The notes beneath the pieces were generated by a model. It searched no databases. It was not told the origin of the DNA and saw nothing but the letters and a program-made list of their open reading frames with translations. A stretch of 64,000 bases of DNA, from assembly GCF_030272615.1 (NCBI RefSeq), contig NC_081412.1:20807932-20871931 (forward strand), read 5' to 3'. A program made the position numbers and the translations under genes. Source of the DNA: Cryptomeria japonica (Eukaryota; Streptophyta; Pinopsida; Cupressales; Cupressaceae). Shown here piece after piece: positions 1 to 11,496 of this stretch. Numbering within the stretch: the stretch's first letter is position 1; each line of letters starts with the position of its first letter.

Positions 1-302
1 TGTACTCCCTTACAATTTGGTACACATTTTGGCCCTCTTTTTAGCGTTTGTGTCCCAAAACTAGACTAGGACCTAATTCTACCCATGCCATTCAAATCTA
101 CCCTCATTTTCCATTTTTGTGCATCACTTATCCCCTTGGTTTGGGCCCTTGAATGAGATAGGACCAGGGCATGGCGCCACACCCTGGTCCTCTCAATTAG
201 GACCTTAATTGGCCCCCTTTAATGGTCACCTTTAGTTGGTAGGATTGTGATCTCCATTTCAGTCTGTCAAAAAATTAAGGTGTTTTTATCTAGACTACCA
301 AG

Positions 303-310
303 TATATAAA
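303..310 (+). promoter_or_regulatory. TATA box of element A left LTR
   Basis: TATATAAA followed by GAGGTCCATG is conserved at the same place in the other two LTR copies (6464 and 7424), as expected for the U3 promoter of a retrotransposon LTR. Confidence 0.6.
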
Positions 311-658
311 GAGGTCCATGACTCTCATTTGAGGGTAACAAGAGGATAATAGGAGAATCATAAATCATCCATTCAAGTGATTTATCATTTAAGCATTGAA
401 GTGTTCATCATCAAGCATCTCTAGAGACATTCAAGGATACGTATTCTTCATTCATCTATTATGGAGCAACTTTACATCATTCATATGCAAGCATGTGTGT
501 GTGATTAGGGTTTTTCCATGTTCATGCCATTTCACACAGCATATGTGATTACATTCAAGAAGAAAAGCATCATTATCACTCATTGCAGATCTGAGGTATA
601 CATTTCCATTATTTATTTCAGTATTTGTAATAGTTCATTCAAGGTTAACTCCTAAAAC

Positions 659-681
659 GGGGTTTGACTTAAGAAAACCCC
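659..681 (+). other. LTR stem-loop, element A left LTR
   Basis: GGGGTTT (659-665) can pair with AAACCCC (675-681) around a 9-base loop. It lies downstream of the TATA box, so it should be in the transcribed part of the LTR. A better-preserved version is at 7779-7801 and a diverged one, in minus orientation, at 57269-57287. Confidence 0.5.
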
Positions 682-1567
682 TATTCCCAACCTATTTCCC
701 CTTCTTTCTGTGTGTAGGAAATAGGTACGAAGCTGTGATCTTCAGAATAAGCATTATTTACAGTGATGAATGGATCCCCCATTAGAGTGCAAAAATTTCA
801 AAGGATCGAGGTGTGGGAAAAATGGTCTCATATTTTTAGGATCTTTTGCTAGGAACAGGTCTAAAAATCTGCTTATATTGCTCAAATCTAGGTTTGTGGC
901 TCAATCCAGTGATTGTAGCTTACTATTTCCACATGTTTACCTTTATTTTCAGCACTTTTACCCTAATTTCAACAAATTCAATTCAACTCACAAAAGAGAG
1001 ATCCACAATCAATCCAAGAAAAATGCTAGTCCTAATCCTTTTTGTTTGTGACTATATCTATTGGATCAAAATCCTCTTTTGAATGTAATGGTCATCCCAA
1101 GTAAAAATTAGTGGTTTTCATCCTTCTAATGGTTGAAACCCTAATTTCTCACCATTATATTTTAGTGAACCTGACTCCTTACACCTTTTATTTCTAATTT
1201 ATGTTCTCAGATCTAAGTGTTTATGCAATTCAAAATTCAAATTTACATTTACAAGTTAAATTTCCAATTGAAATTCAAAATTTTAGAGGTTAAATTCACA
1301 AAAACCCTAATTTTTAATTCTAAAATTGAGCTTGTGGATTGCTTAAAGTTAATTAAATGTTTTAGATCTAATTTAGAAACATTTCAAAATTCATAGATCT
1401 CATTTTAATTAAGTTACATAAATTTAGAGGTTTAATTCATAAAAACCCTAATTTATTTTGGTTAATTTGAGTTGTGGGTTGCTTCAATTTTTCACATTAA
1501 TTTTCAAATTTGATTTTAAAACATTCATAATGGAATTTAATAGATATAATTATTTTCTATTTCACAT

Positions 1568-2990
1568 ATGATTATCTTTCTTTTCACTTATATTTATCAA
1601 AATCATGTGTTGGATAATGGCTTCTTTCATTTCACATTGCTTCTTTTCATCCATAGCACTTTCGCATATTGTGTTTTTAGACTTCCAAAATTTCTTCATT
1701 TCAATCGATTCAACCTCATAGCTTTCATTTATAATCCATGTTATTTTATTATCATGTTTTTTGGAAAATGCATTTCATATGTAGATCACCTCAAAGCTTT
1801 TGTAGATCTCAATTCTAGAGATGCTAATGGGAAACCTAATATGTGTACCTCTCCTAGGGTATCTAATGTGAGTGAAGAAAGAGCTAATACTCCCATAAAT
1901 TATCTCTCTAATGGAGATCGAGCATTTAAGAGTAACATGGAACCATCTTCTTCTCATACACATACCCTAGTGCAAGGGGGGCAAGATCAAAATATGGGTG
2001 TTTTCATCTCTCTAGATCCTCCTTAGTCTCCTAGAGCCTATCTTAGTCATCAACACATTTGTAGAGAAAATGATGTTATGCATTCCATTCATGATCTATC
2101 TCCCAACATGACATTAAGTAAAGATGAGACCTTAGATGATAAGGATCTTCCTTCCCAATCTAACAACCAGGATATACATGATGAAAGAAAGGAAAATCCT
2201 CCTCCACAAGATAGTCCTTCTTCATCTACTAATCTCTTTGTTCCTTCCAAACACACTTACACTAAAAATTTCAAATAGATCTATTACAATTTTCCTTCAC
2301 CTTCTTAATTAAAAGATTCTTATAGGAGTGGCTTTAACACTATATCAAAACAAGGTTTTAGAGGAGGAGGACTTGGAAAATTTGAACAAGGAATTCAATT
2401 CCCTATAAACCATCCTACACAAACTAACACAGAAGGCCTAGGAAATTATCATAAATCTCCTATGGATGACCTCCTTAGGATTCAAGACTTTAAAGACCAT
2501 CTTTTTGTTCATATCGCCAAACTAATGATCACTCTTTCTATGATTGTCCTTATTTTCAAAATGGAATATAAGGATTCATTGATAGAGGAATAGTTAAAAT
2601 CATAGATGAAAATCCTTCTTCTTCTAACAATCCTAATCCTACATCACAAGAGACAAAGACTAATTCTATTGATGATCAAGAAAGGTTAGCAACTAGAATC
2701 TTTTAGAAACTAAAGTATGATAAGAATTTTGTATTTCCTTTCATCAGACTCAATTACAATTATAAGCATAAAGAAGGTAGTGAGCATTGTCTTTTTCATC
2801 ATAGTTATTCTCATTCTCTTGGAATGTATAAGGCATTTAAAGTATTTGTTTAAGAACAATTCGATAAAGCTCAAATAAATTTTTCAAATGACATTGCTCT
2901 CTTTCTTGGTGAGAAAGTAATGCCTTATCACTCCTTTCACCCTCCATGTTTCTCCTCACCCTACGACACAAGTAGCTAACTTAATTGGGG
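1568..2990 (+). pseudogene. Degenerate gag-like coding remnant of element A
   Basis: A 152-codon frame (1568-2026) and a 66-codon frame (2078-2278) are followed by stop-ridden sequence with recognisable protein texture up to about 2990. Around 2780-2830 the translation shows a Cys-x2-His-x4-His pattern followed by a Lys, reminiscent of the Cys/His gag motif of Ty3/gypsy elements. A similar pattern (CKHHxxxGHSTNEHxxLK) is present in element I at 55377-55571. The middle part is Ser/Pro/Asn-rich. Nothing downstream resembles a polymerase. I infer a decayed gag; the assignment is weak and the frame is broken by several stops. Confidence 0.4.
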
Positions 2991-3262
2991 GCTCTTTGTC
3001 ATTAGGGGTAGTGATTTTTCAATTTCAAACATCTTGGGGTGGAAACATGGTCCATTCTTGCATCTATGCTTGGGGGAAATAATCTTATTCTCCTCTCTCT
3101 CTATCTAAAGTATCACTATTCCCTTTAGGGTTGCATTTTTTATATATTTGATATCCTTTCTTACATGAAATAATGTATCTCTTATGACTAATCCCTCAGG
3201 GGAATTTGTGATCTTTCTTTCTCTTTCTCTTTGAAGCTTACCTCTTCTTTTTCATGGCATTG

Positions 3263-4381
3263 TGTAATATCAAAAATATTATCCTTTGTAGTTAATGTGA
3301 CAAATGACGCTTTTCCTCCATGTCATCAGAAGCCAGGATTTGCCATCATGTCCTTTTGTCTACTTAGACCATCCATGTCAACTCTAGCCGAAGCATTACC
3401 AACTCTGCCAGCCTGTCACCTTTAGGGACATAGGCATGACGTGGAGATGTCCACGTAGCGCGCTAGCATCCAGTGAATATGATAGTCCGCAGGTGGTCGT
3501 TTAAGTGTTACGATTGCACCTGGAAGGAATCATGATGCCTCTGCATGTACCCATCAATGTTCAAATTCCTTCCTGGCTCTATATCTCTCACTTGGGAAGC
3601 ATTTGGGAGGATCTTTTGGCAATTCGGTTCATTATTTCTTGCAAGTTGAGCTCTTGGAGAGAACTTGAAGTCATTACACCATTGTTGCAACACTACCAAG
3701 TATTCCAAGTATACCATTCCAAACACTTCCAAGCATTCCAATATCCATTCGTGATAGGGGAGTTATCTTAATCCTCTCTCTTGCATATTTGTCAACTTTG
3801 TTTCCAATTTCACGTTACATTGTTATTCTATTTATCATTTATCTTTCTCGTGGCTTTCTTGGGTTGTTCGTGGAGATGGAAACACCAAAATGGGGTTCTG
3901 ACTTAGGCAAGGCTCCAAAACACAACCCCAACATTTTCCCTTCGTGCTTGTGTGTAGGTTCACAGGACTAAGAGAATCATCATTCAACAGGAGGCTTCAA
4001 TCATAGACCGATTGTGGGTGTTTTTATCATTCTCCCTTCCTTCTATTTTATTTCAGTCATTTTGCATCTCACAACTTTTAACTTAGTTTATTTTCTTTCT
4101 GTGTTTTACTACATTATCCTCGTGTTCGAAACTTTTTGTACACGCTTTATACTTCGTCCGTACAAAACGATAGCGCATAGCGTTGGTGTCCCATCTCCAC
4201 ACGCTCGTCCTCGAGACAAAGGCTTGATAGAGCCTTCTGTGAGTCCCGAATCATGGGTAATTGTCTTGGTTTGTTATTTTATCCCATGACTCATCTTAGC
4301 GCCAGTTCGCAAAGGTAATCGAAAGGATAATTTGTCCTTAAGGATCCATCATCCTTGAGGTGGAAAATTCCCTCCATTACA
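3263..4381 (+). mobile_element. Solo LTR nested in element A
   Basis: The segment begins TGTAATATC and ends CCATTACA (TG...CA) and is flanked by a perfect 5-bp duplication CATTG (3258-3262 and 4382-4386), the footprint of an integrase-mediated insertion. There is no internal domain, so LTR-LTR recombination must have removed it. The LTR ends in the same CCATTACA as element A and shares its late block, a GGGGTT..GACTTA stretch followed by a GTGTGTAGG segment, so it belongs to a related but distinct family in the same orientation. Reading frames inside it, such as 3505-3771 and 4014-4289, are incidental. Confidence 0.85.
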
Positions 4382-5160
4382 CATTGTTCATAACATGATG
4401 TCCTTTCTTGCATGGAATTATCCTTCATGCTAGTACATGTGTGTCCCTTAGTTAGGATCTATTCTTTGTTTGAAACGGTACCTCTCTTATGGATAATCTC
4501 TTTGGAAGTTGTGTAATTCTTCTCATTTTCCTTACACTTGGGGAGCAATTATTTATCTCTCTCCTTTCTAAGGTTCTACTTTTTGTTTGTTGAGCGGTGT
4601 TTGCTTATAATTTGTTGGCATTCCTTGTGTGAAGTTGTTGTTTACTCAAGGATTCTCTCTTATACAAGAGGTGTAAGTCCTTGGCTGCAACCTCTTCTTC
4701 ACTTGGCAATTTGTATCCTATTATAAACCTTAACATTGGGTCAAAAGTGTGTTTTCCTTCATTAAGAATATCTTTCACCTAGCAATAGGGGGAAGGTATG
4801 CATTCTTGTTCTCCTCCCCTTCTTTTGGTAGAGGATGCTATGTTTGTTCAAGAATATCCTCTTGGAGGTAGATGTCTTTTGAACAAAGATCTCTTCTCCT
4901 CCAAGGATCCTCTTTACACTCATCACAAGATATCACTTTTTCAACTATCTTATCCTTGCTTGTAAGAGTTTCCCCTCTTTAGCTTGGATTTATGAAGTTT
5001 TTTCCAAAAGGATATCTCCTTGGTGTTGAAGGTGGGTATCATTTTTCCTAGCTTCCTTAAGACATCAACATAGGGCTATGTTGATATATTAAGGGGGGGG
5101 CACCCGTATCACCCTCTTTGTACCATATTATACCATATTATTGCATATCATTTTTGAATT

Positions 5161-5530
5161 TCTTAAATAAGGTGTTCATTCTCGAAACTAGAGAAAATAA
5201 ACTCTTATACGAGATGCTTCATGCCTGAAACTAGATGCACCATTTGATATATGTCTTAGACAGGGTGCTCATTCCAAAAAACAAATAAAACAAACTCTTA
5301 CACGAGATGTCCTTGAAACCAGGCATGTATCTATCTTAGATGAGGTTACACATTCCCAAAACCAAAGAAAAAATCTTATATGAGATGTTCTCAAAACTAG
5401 ACATTCACCCCTTGGAATTTGCACTTGCATTATATGTCTTAAACAAGTTGATGCATGCTCAAAACCGAAGGAAACAAACTCTTATATGGGGTGCTACACA
5501 CTTGAAACCAAACATCACTTGCACACATCC
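5161..5530 (+). repeat. Imperfect tandem repeat, four units of about 80-103 bp
   Basis: Units begin near 5161, 5254, 5334 and 5437 with TCTTARAYAAGGTG-like starts. Each then carries a CATTCYCAAAACCAA..AAACAAACTCTTAYAYGAGATG core and a CTTGAAACYAG segment. Units are strongly diverged. They lie in the non-coding 3' part of element A. Confidence 0.7.
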
Positions 5531-6109
5531 ACGAGGATGAGTGAAACTAGTATAAAATGGCTAGACTATTCCTACTCTCCTCCCCAACATGGATCACCTA
5601 GAAAAACATATCTAGGGGTAAGAATCCATGTCCCTTCTTGTGATTCTTCTCATGGATCACCTAGAAGAACACATCTATTATGTATATGTGTTCTCTCTTT
5701 TCTTCTTCTCATGAACTCATAGCTTTGCTATTGATGGTTCATGGATGGTGCATGCTTTTCTCTTTTATGTGGTTTCTTATGTTCTTGAGATGGATTTTTC
5801 AAAGAATGATATTAGTTGTTGAGACATTTTGATATTAAGGTCTCTTCGGCTAGTTGACTTGAAGTCTTGTTTTTGGTCTATATCTTTTGTGTGGTGTGTT
5901 TTGTGTCTTTTTCCTTTCTTTGTCTTTTTGTCTTATTTTGTGTTCCCTCGTATATGTTTGAGTGAGGTAAGATCCTGAGATTGGGGACTTAGTCTCTAGA
6001 AATTAGTGATGTATTACACTCCTTATGATCATGCTCCTCATTTCTCCTCTTCTTCATTTCACTTTCATCTACTTTACCCTAATTATTTGTGTAGGCTCAT
6101 ACTCCTACT

Positions 6110-6124
6110 AAAGTGGGGGCTAAA
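6110..6124 (+). promoter_or_regulatory. Polypurine tract of element A
   Basis: AAAGTGGGGGCTAAA lies directly against the TGTAGCATCC start of the right LTR. This is where plus-strand DNA synthesis would be primed, and the form is typical of plant LTR elements. Confidence 0.75.
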
Positions 6125-7272
6125 TGTAGCATCCTAAATTGTACTCCCTTACAATTTGGTCCACATTTTGGCCCTCCTCTCAGTGTTTGTGTCCCAAAGC
6201 TGGACTAGAACCTAATTCTAACCATGTCATTCAAATATAGCCTCATTTTCCATTTTCACATCACTTATCCCCTTGGTTATGGCCCTTAAATGGGATAGGA
6301 CCAGGGTGTGGTGCTCTGGTACTCGATGGGACCAAGGTGCGGTGCCTTGTTCCTCTCAATTAGGACCTTAAGTGTCCCCCTTTAACAGTCACCTTGAGTT
6401 GGAGGGAATGTGATCTCCATATTGGCCTATGTCAAAAAATTAAGGTGTTTTTCAATGGGCGAGTATATAAAGAGGTCCATGCCTCTCATTTGAGGATAAT
6501 AAGAAATTTATAAAGCATCCATTCAAGCAATTTATCATTTAAGCATTTAAGTGTTCATCATCAAGCATCTCTAGAGACCTTCAAGGCTAAATATTCTTCA
6601 TTCATCTATTGCCGATGTGTGTGTGATTATGGTTTTGTCATGTTCATGCAATTTCATACAACAAATGTGATTGCATTCAAGAAGAAGAGCATCATTATCA
6701 GTCTTTGCAAATCTGAGGTATACCTTTCCATTATTTATTTTAGTGTTTGCAATATTTCATTCAAGGTTAATTCCTAAATCAAGGTTTGACTTAGGAAAAC
6801 CCCTATTTCCATCCCTTCTTTCTGTGTGCAAGAAACAGGTATGGAGTTGTGAGCTTCAAAATAAGCATTATTTACAGTGATGAATCAATCCCCCATTGGA
6901 CTGCAAAAATTCCAGAGGATTGGGGCATGGGCGAAATTATCCCAACTTTTTAGGATCTTTTTCTGGGAACAAGTCTGAATCTACTTATATTGCTCAAATC
7001 CAAGTTCATGGCTCAATCTAGTGACTATAGCTTAATGTTTCTGCATTTTTACCTTCATTTTCAGCACTTTTACCCTATTTTCAGTAAATTCAATTCAACT
7101 CACAAAAGAGAGATCCCCAATCAATCCAATTATACCTCTCAGTCCTAATCCTTGTTTTTTGTGACTAGATCTATTGGATTGAAATCATCTTTTGAATGTA
7201 ATGGTCATCCTAAGTAAAAACTAGTGGTTTTCATCATTGTAATGGTGGAAACCCTAATTTTTCACCATTACA
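6125..7272 (+). repeat. Element A right LTR
   Basis: Begins TGTAGCATCC after the polypurine tract and ends CCATTACA. It is collinear with 1-1159 throughout, with many point differences and small indels, so the insertion is old. A TATA box sits at 6464-6471. Confidence 0.85.
6464..6471 (+). promoter_or_regulatory. TATA box of element A right LTR
   Basis: TATATAAA at the position equivalent to 303-310, followed by the same GAGGTCCATGCCTCTCATTTGAGG context. Confidence 0.55.
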
Positions 7273-7282
7273 TTTTGGGTCC

Positions 7283-8276
7283 TCAATGGGACCAGGGCAT
7301 GGGGCCTTGGTCCTCTAAATTGGGACCTTAATTGGCCCCCTTTAATAGTCACCTTGAGTTGGTGGGAATGTGATCTCTATGTCATCCTATGTCAGAAAAT
7401 TAAGGTGTTTTCGACGGGCAACTATATAAGGAGGTCCATGCCTCTCATTTGAGGATAACAAGAGGATAATAGGAGAATCATAAAGCATCAATTCAAGTGA
7501 TTTATCATTCAAGCAATTAATTTTTCATCATCAAGCATCTCTAGAGACCTTCAAGGGTGCATATTCTTCATTCACCTATTGTTTAGAAACTTTACATCAT
7601 TCATATGCAAGCATGTGTGTGTGATTAGGAATTTGTCATGTTCATGCCATTTCATACAACATATGTTATTACATTCAAGAAGCAAAGCATCATTATCGGT
7701 CATTGCAAATCTGAGGTATACCTTTCCATTATTTATTTCAGTATTTGCAATATTTCGTCCAAGGTTAATTCCTAAATCGGGGTTTGCCTAAGTCAAACCC
7801 CTATTTCCAACCTATTTCCCCTTCTTTATGTGTGCAAGAAACAAGTATAGAGTTGTGATCTTCAGAATAAGAATTATTTACAGTGACGAATGATCCCCCA
7901 TTGGAGTGTGAAAATTTTGGAGGGCTAGGGCATGGGCGAAATGGTTCTGACTTTTTAGGAGCTTTTTCTAGGAAAAGGTCTGAATATGCTTATATTGCTA
8001 AGATCCAAATTCATGGCTCAATCTAGTGATTGTAGCTTACTACTTCCACATTTTTACCTTCATCTTTAGCACTTTTACCCTAATTTCAACAAATTCAATT
8101 CAACTCACAAAAGAGAGATCCCCAATCAATCCAATCAAACATCTCAATCCTAATCCTCGTTGTTTGTGGCTAGATTTATTAGATTGAAATCCTCTTTTGA
8201 ATGTAATGGTCATCCCAAGTAAAAATTAGTAGTTTTCATGCTTCTAGTGGTGGAACCCTAATTTTTTACCATTACA
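7283..8276 (+). repeat. Extra, 5'-truncated copy of the element A LTR
   Basis: A further LTR copy starts at a point equivalent to about 190 bp inside the LTR (CTCAATGGGACCAGGGC) and runs to its normal end ACCATTACA at 8276. It follows the intact right LTR in the same orientation after about 10 bp. It keeps a TATA motif (7424-7430) and the best-preserved LTR hairpin (7779-7801). It could come from unequal recombination between LTRs or from an aberrant reverse-transcription product. Confidence 0.75.
7779..7801 (+). other. LTR stem-loop with perfect 8-bp stem
   Basis: GGGGTTTG (7779-7786) and CAAACCCC (7794-7801) enclose the 7-base loop CCTAAGT. The stem-loop recurs in the related LTR of element I with loop CCTGAGT. 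Confidence 0.6.
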
Positions 8277-8334
8277 ACTTCTTAATCTCTTGATCTTCTT
8301 TTATTGCATTTTACCTAAGCTCATCCAAAACTTT

Positions 8335-10026
8335 TCAAAGATCTTGTGGTGCATCCTTTTTTAAATCTTCTAAAATAGCATCTAATCTAACACAATATTG
8401 TACAAAATCTTTTACTATTGTTTCCTTATCTTCATCGTTAGTATCAAGATACATATTACCTACCTCTTTTAGATTTCCTTTGAGTTCTATGTAATTGAGC
8501 AATGTGTCAAAATCCAAAGGTTCCTTTATTACTTTCTTTCCTTTTTCCTTTCTGACATGAATTTTGAATCGTTCTGGTTCTGAATCCTCTGACTCTTCTT
8601 CTATTGATTTTACATCAATAATCTTCCTTTTGACCTCTTTTGGATCTCCTCTCTTGGATGGAGTAGACAAGGGAATGTCCTTCCTTTTTATCAGATTCTC
8701 CTTCACTTCTTCTAAAGAGGCCTTCTCTTTAACCATGATTCTGGATGCAGCAACGATCCTACCAGATCTCTTGACCTTCTCAACTTATTCTGCAAAAACA
8801 CTAGCTTCCTTCAAAGATTCATTAATAACTTTTTGTTCATTCCTCTTTATTTCCTTCTTGGTCTATTCCATGTGAACTTCCATAGACTTTTCTTGAGTAG
8901 TCCCAAATATTTTTTGAGTCTCATCAATCGGACTATCCAATAGAAATGTTGCCAGTCCTTCCAAAGTATCTTCAGAAACTTCATATCCTAAAGTACGTAT
9001 ACAATTGGTTCTTGGAACTACAACTTCCATAATGCACTTATCTATCGTGATCACAAACGTGATATCATTTTTGTATTTCTCCACAATTGACTTAGGGATC
9101 CTTTCCCTGTTGTACTTTTTATACTAAAAAACAAAGAAGAATGAGGTAAATACAACATCGTGTGCAGTATTATCTTGAAAACTCCTTAAGTATTCTACAA
9201 TCTAATGTGCAACTGGTCTATCAAATGCCCAAAATATCGTGAAAATGCCTTGCCAATTCCAGGAATCTCTTGCATGAAGTAGAAAAAAATGCATAATGTT
9301 AGGGTTCCATATTCAAATGCATGCTTATTTTCTTTGCACTATTTAGGATTCTCAAGAAATTATAATTTCAACAACTTGCACAGATCATAGTCAACATTTT
9401 TCTCCACCATCTCATATGCCATGTTAACTCTTGTGGCTGAAATTAATTTGTCCCAGTTGGTAAAGTAGATCTTATTACCAATCATCAAAGATGCATACTG
9501 GACAACAACATTGTCAACTTTACTTACAAACAAAGAATGACCATCAAACATTGCCTTGGTCAATTTCTTAGGATCTTTTTTCTTTGCAGCCTTAGGAGTC
9601 AAAAGACCCCCTAAGTCATTCAATCCATTAACAACCTTCATCACATTCTTGGTGATTGAAATGGTTCTTCAAGCCATACAAATTCATTGTTGAGTTTTCT
9701 CATGGCTATTCTAACCCATTTGTCATCCAAACAGAAATTGGGGAAATCATTCCATACATTCGACTTCTTTTCAACTAGGGTTCAAAATTCAAGATTACTC
9801 TCAAAGTCATCTCATGTCTGCTCATTTTCCCATAAAATTTGCAGCTTATTATGGTGATATTCTTCCAATTTCACATGTATGTAAACCCTAATATCTTTTA
9901 TTGGTAAAACTTCGAAGGGAATTCTAGATAGAGCACCCATCAAATCATTCTCAACTTATTTGGTTGGGTATCTTTTGAAGTTTGATTGACACTAAGTGAT
10001 AATATCAACAACAGTAAGAGTGGCCA
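8335..10026 (-). pseudogene. ORF-X pseudogene of element B
   Basis: This is the second coding region of the B/D/G family, of unknown function. Reading from an ATG at 10026, the translation gives the block DLMGALSR (9923-9946, minus), then KWVRxAMRKLNNEFVW near 9700, KIYFTNW (9453-9473) and a MAYEMVEKxxxYDLC segment, and ends with a Lys/Glu-rich segment finishing DAPQDL. All these blocks have counterparts in element D (22861-33747) and most are also in element G (46786-48500). There are many stops and probable frameshifts. I do not recognise the protein; it may be a structural or accessory protein of a non-autonomous retrotransposon. Confidence 0.55.
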
Positions 10027-10389
10027 TTAATGAAAATGTTGATAATAACAAATTCACAAGAAAAATACCTTTCACAGGTCATCAAGAATCCTTAACCCTT
10101 GAATCGCCTTTTCACTCCTTTTGTTTTCTTATGCTTCGAGTGAGAAAATAACTTATGAATTTAACCTTTTCCATCCCACTTGCTTGTAATAAATTCAAGA
10201 GAATATAGTACCACTTTACTGTCTACTCACTCTATCTAAGTCCACAGAGATCTTCCAAATTTTTGTATTCTATTTCCACCAGAATCTTCACCATTGCGTG
10301 AATCAACATGCTATAACTAAAACCTTGCACTCTTTGGTAGGGGAAAGATATTTCTCGATTTTCTTGCCCTAGGCCAAATCCTCATGATC

Positions 10390-11480
10390 TTAATTGCCAA
10401 AACAAGTGTCTACATCGAAGCTAGGTGCAACCTCAACTTCTTTCTTCCTCCAAATCTTCTTCATTTCAGCCTTCACATCTTCCTTATTGATTTTATTTAC
10501 CGAAACACTTGTTTTAGCTTCTCCACTTCTGCAATATCTTGCAATTTGTCCAGGATTGTTGCAGTTATAGCATCTATCATTTCCTTCAATTTTCCTTGAC
10601 CTACACTAGTCAGCCTTATGTCCAAACATTTTGCATGTACAACAACAACCTTCAAAATAACTTCTTTTTTTAATCTATCTAGGCATGATTTTTACGTTGA
10701 ATAGCTTTATGACCTTAACTACTACAAGTATAACAACTACCAGAGAAAGATTTAAAGGTTTTGATTTTTTTCTATTTCTATATTCAAATGCTTTGTGACC
10801 TAATTTATTACACTTAAAACAATAGCCATTAAAATAAGTGTTTCTTTTACTTGCATGTTGCTCAACTGGTGACTTACCTTTGTCATCCATAGTAGATTTA
10901 CTAGGTTTTGCTTCTTTCGTTGGAGGTGGGCCTCCTTTGCTTTATGTCTTGCATTGTGAGCTTTCACCAATTTCAAATCCTAAGCCATTTTTGTTCCCCA
11001 GAGACCTCTGCACAACTAAAATCTTATCAAGCTTATCTATACTCATTTTAAGTTTGTCCTCTTGTTTCCTTGATTTCTCCATATCTGATTTTAGAGTTGT
11101 GACTTCTTGTTCAAGCTTCTTGCATTCTTTTGATTTGTATTTAACCATGTTATTTAAATACTCCTTAGTTATTTCATCTTATTCACTCTTGATCTTTAGA
11201 TATGCAATATTGTTATTTGTTTGCTTGAGCTCTTCACTAACTTCCTTATGTCTTTCTCTAGTTTTCTAATTTGCTCTCTTAATTTTCTGATGCATTCATT
11301 TACCAATTGAACATTTTCCTTCAGATCTCTATTTTCATTTTCAACATTCTCAAGGCCTTCAAGAGAAACTATAAGTTCTCCATTTGCATCAAAGAATCTC
11401 TCCTGATCAATGGTAGATCTAGGTACCATAGGTTCAACTTTTTGGATCTCCTTCAAGTTATTAGACTCTTCTAAAGGACC
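10390..11480 (-). pseudogene. Gag-like coiled-coil and CCHC-knuckle pseudogene of element B
   Basis: The N-terminal half (11480-10942) is a heptad-rich, Glu/Lys-rich coiled coil. Three knuckle-like motifs follow: CFKCNKLGHKAFEY with the last Cys lost (about 10835-10790), CCTCKMFGHKAD-stop-C (about 10655-10612), and CYNCNNPGQIARYC with His changed to Gln (about 10572-10530). The reading ends in GN-stop at 10390, exactly as element D's homologue does at 34036. CCHC knuckles bind nucleic acid in gag nucleocapsids; the coiled coil would suit self-assembly. It lies just after the primer site, the usual place for gag. Confidence 0.6.
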
Positions 11481-11481
11481 T

Positions 11482-11496
11482 TGCTCTATTACCAAT
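11482..11496 (-). promoter_or_regulatory. Primer binding site of element B
   Basis: On the minus strand ATTGGTAATAGAGCA directly follows the LTR end TTCAGCA. It is a mutated form of ATTGGTATCAGAGC, complementary to the 3' end of initiator Met tRNA. Confidence 0.6.

Larger units (their letters stand above)
1..1159 (+). repeat. Element A left LTR (first 15 bp outside window)
   Basis: This stretch is collinear with 6140-7272, including the TATA box region, a short hairpin and the block ending in GTGTGTAGG. The end is placed at CCATTATA, which corresponds to CCATTACA in the other copies, so the terminal CA has become TA. The short reading frames within it (for example 770-1082) lie inside the LTR and are not genes. 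Confidence 0.8.
1..8276 (+). mobile_element. Element A: pol-less LTR retrotransposon, gypsy-like, 5' end outside window
   Basis: Two LTRs in the same orientation flank about 5 kb of internal DNA. The window opens at the 16th base of the left LTR, judged by alignment with the right LTR that begins TGTAGCATCC at 6125. A purine-rich tract immediately precedes the right LTR. The internal part holds only short gag-like remnants, a nested solo LTR and a tandem repeat; I see no protease, integrase or reverse transcriptase. It is therefore a non-autonomous or heavily deleted element. Gypsy affinity rests on the purine-tract context and on a Cys-His gag remnant, so it is tentative. No target duplication can be tested because the left edge is missing. 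Confidence 0.75.

Noticed and set aside
770-1082. Overlapping 78- and 93-codon frames
   Set aside because: They lie inside the left LTR of element A; the equivalent positions in the other two LTR copies are not open.
4014-4289. 91-codon frame with a hydrophobic start
   Set aside because: Entirely within the solo LTR; no homology and no conservation of the frame.
5161-5530. CRISPR-like spaced repeats
   Set aside because: Units are degenerate, of variable length and without unique spacers; the DNA is clearly eukaryotic.
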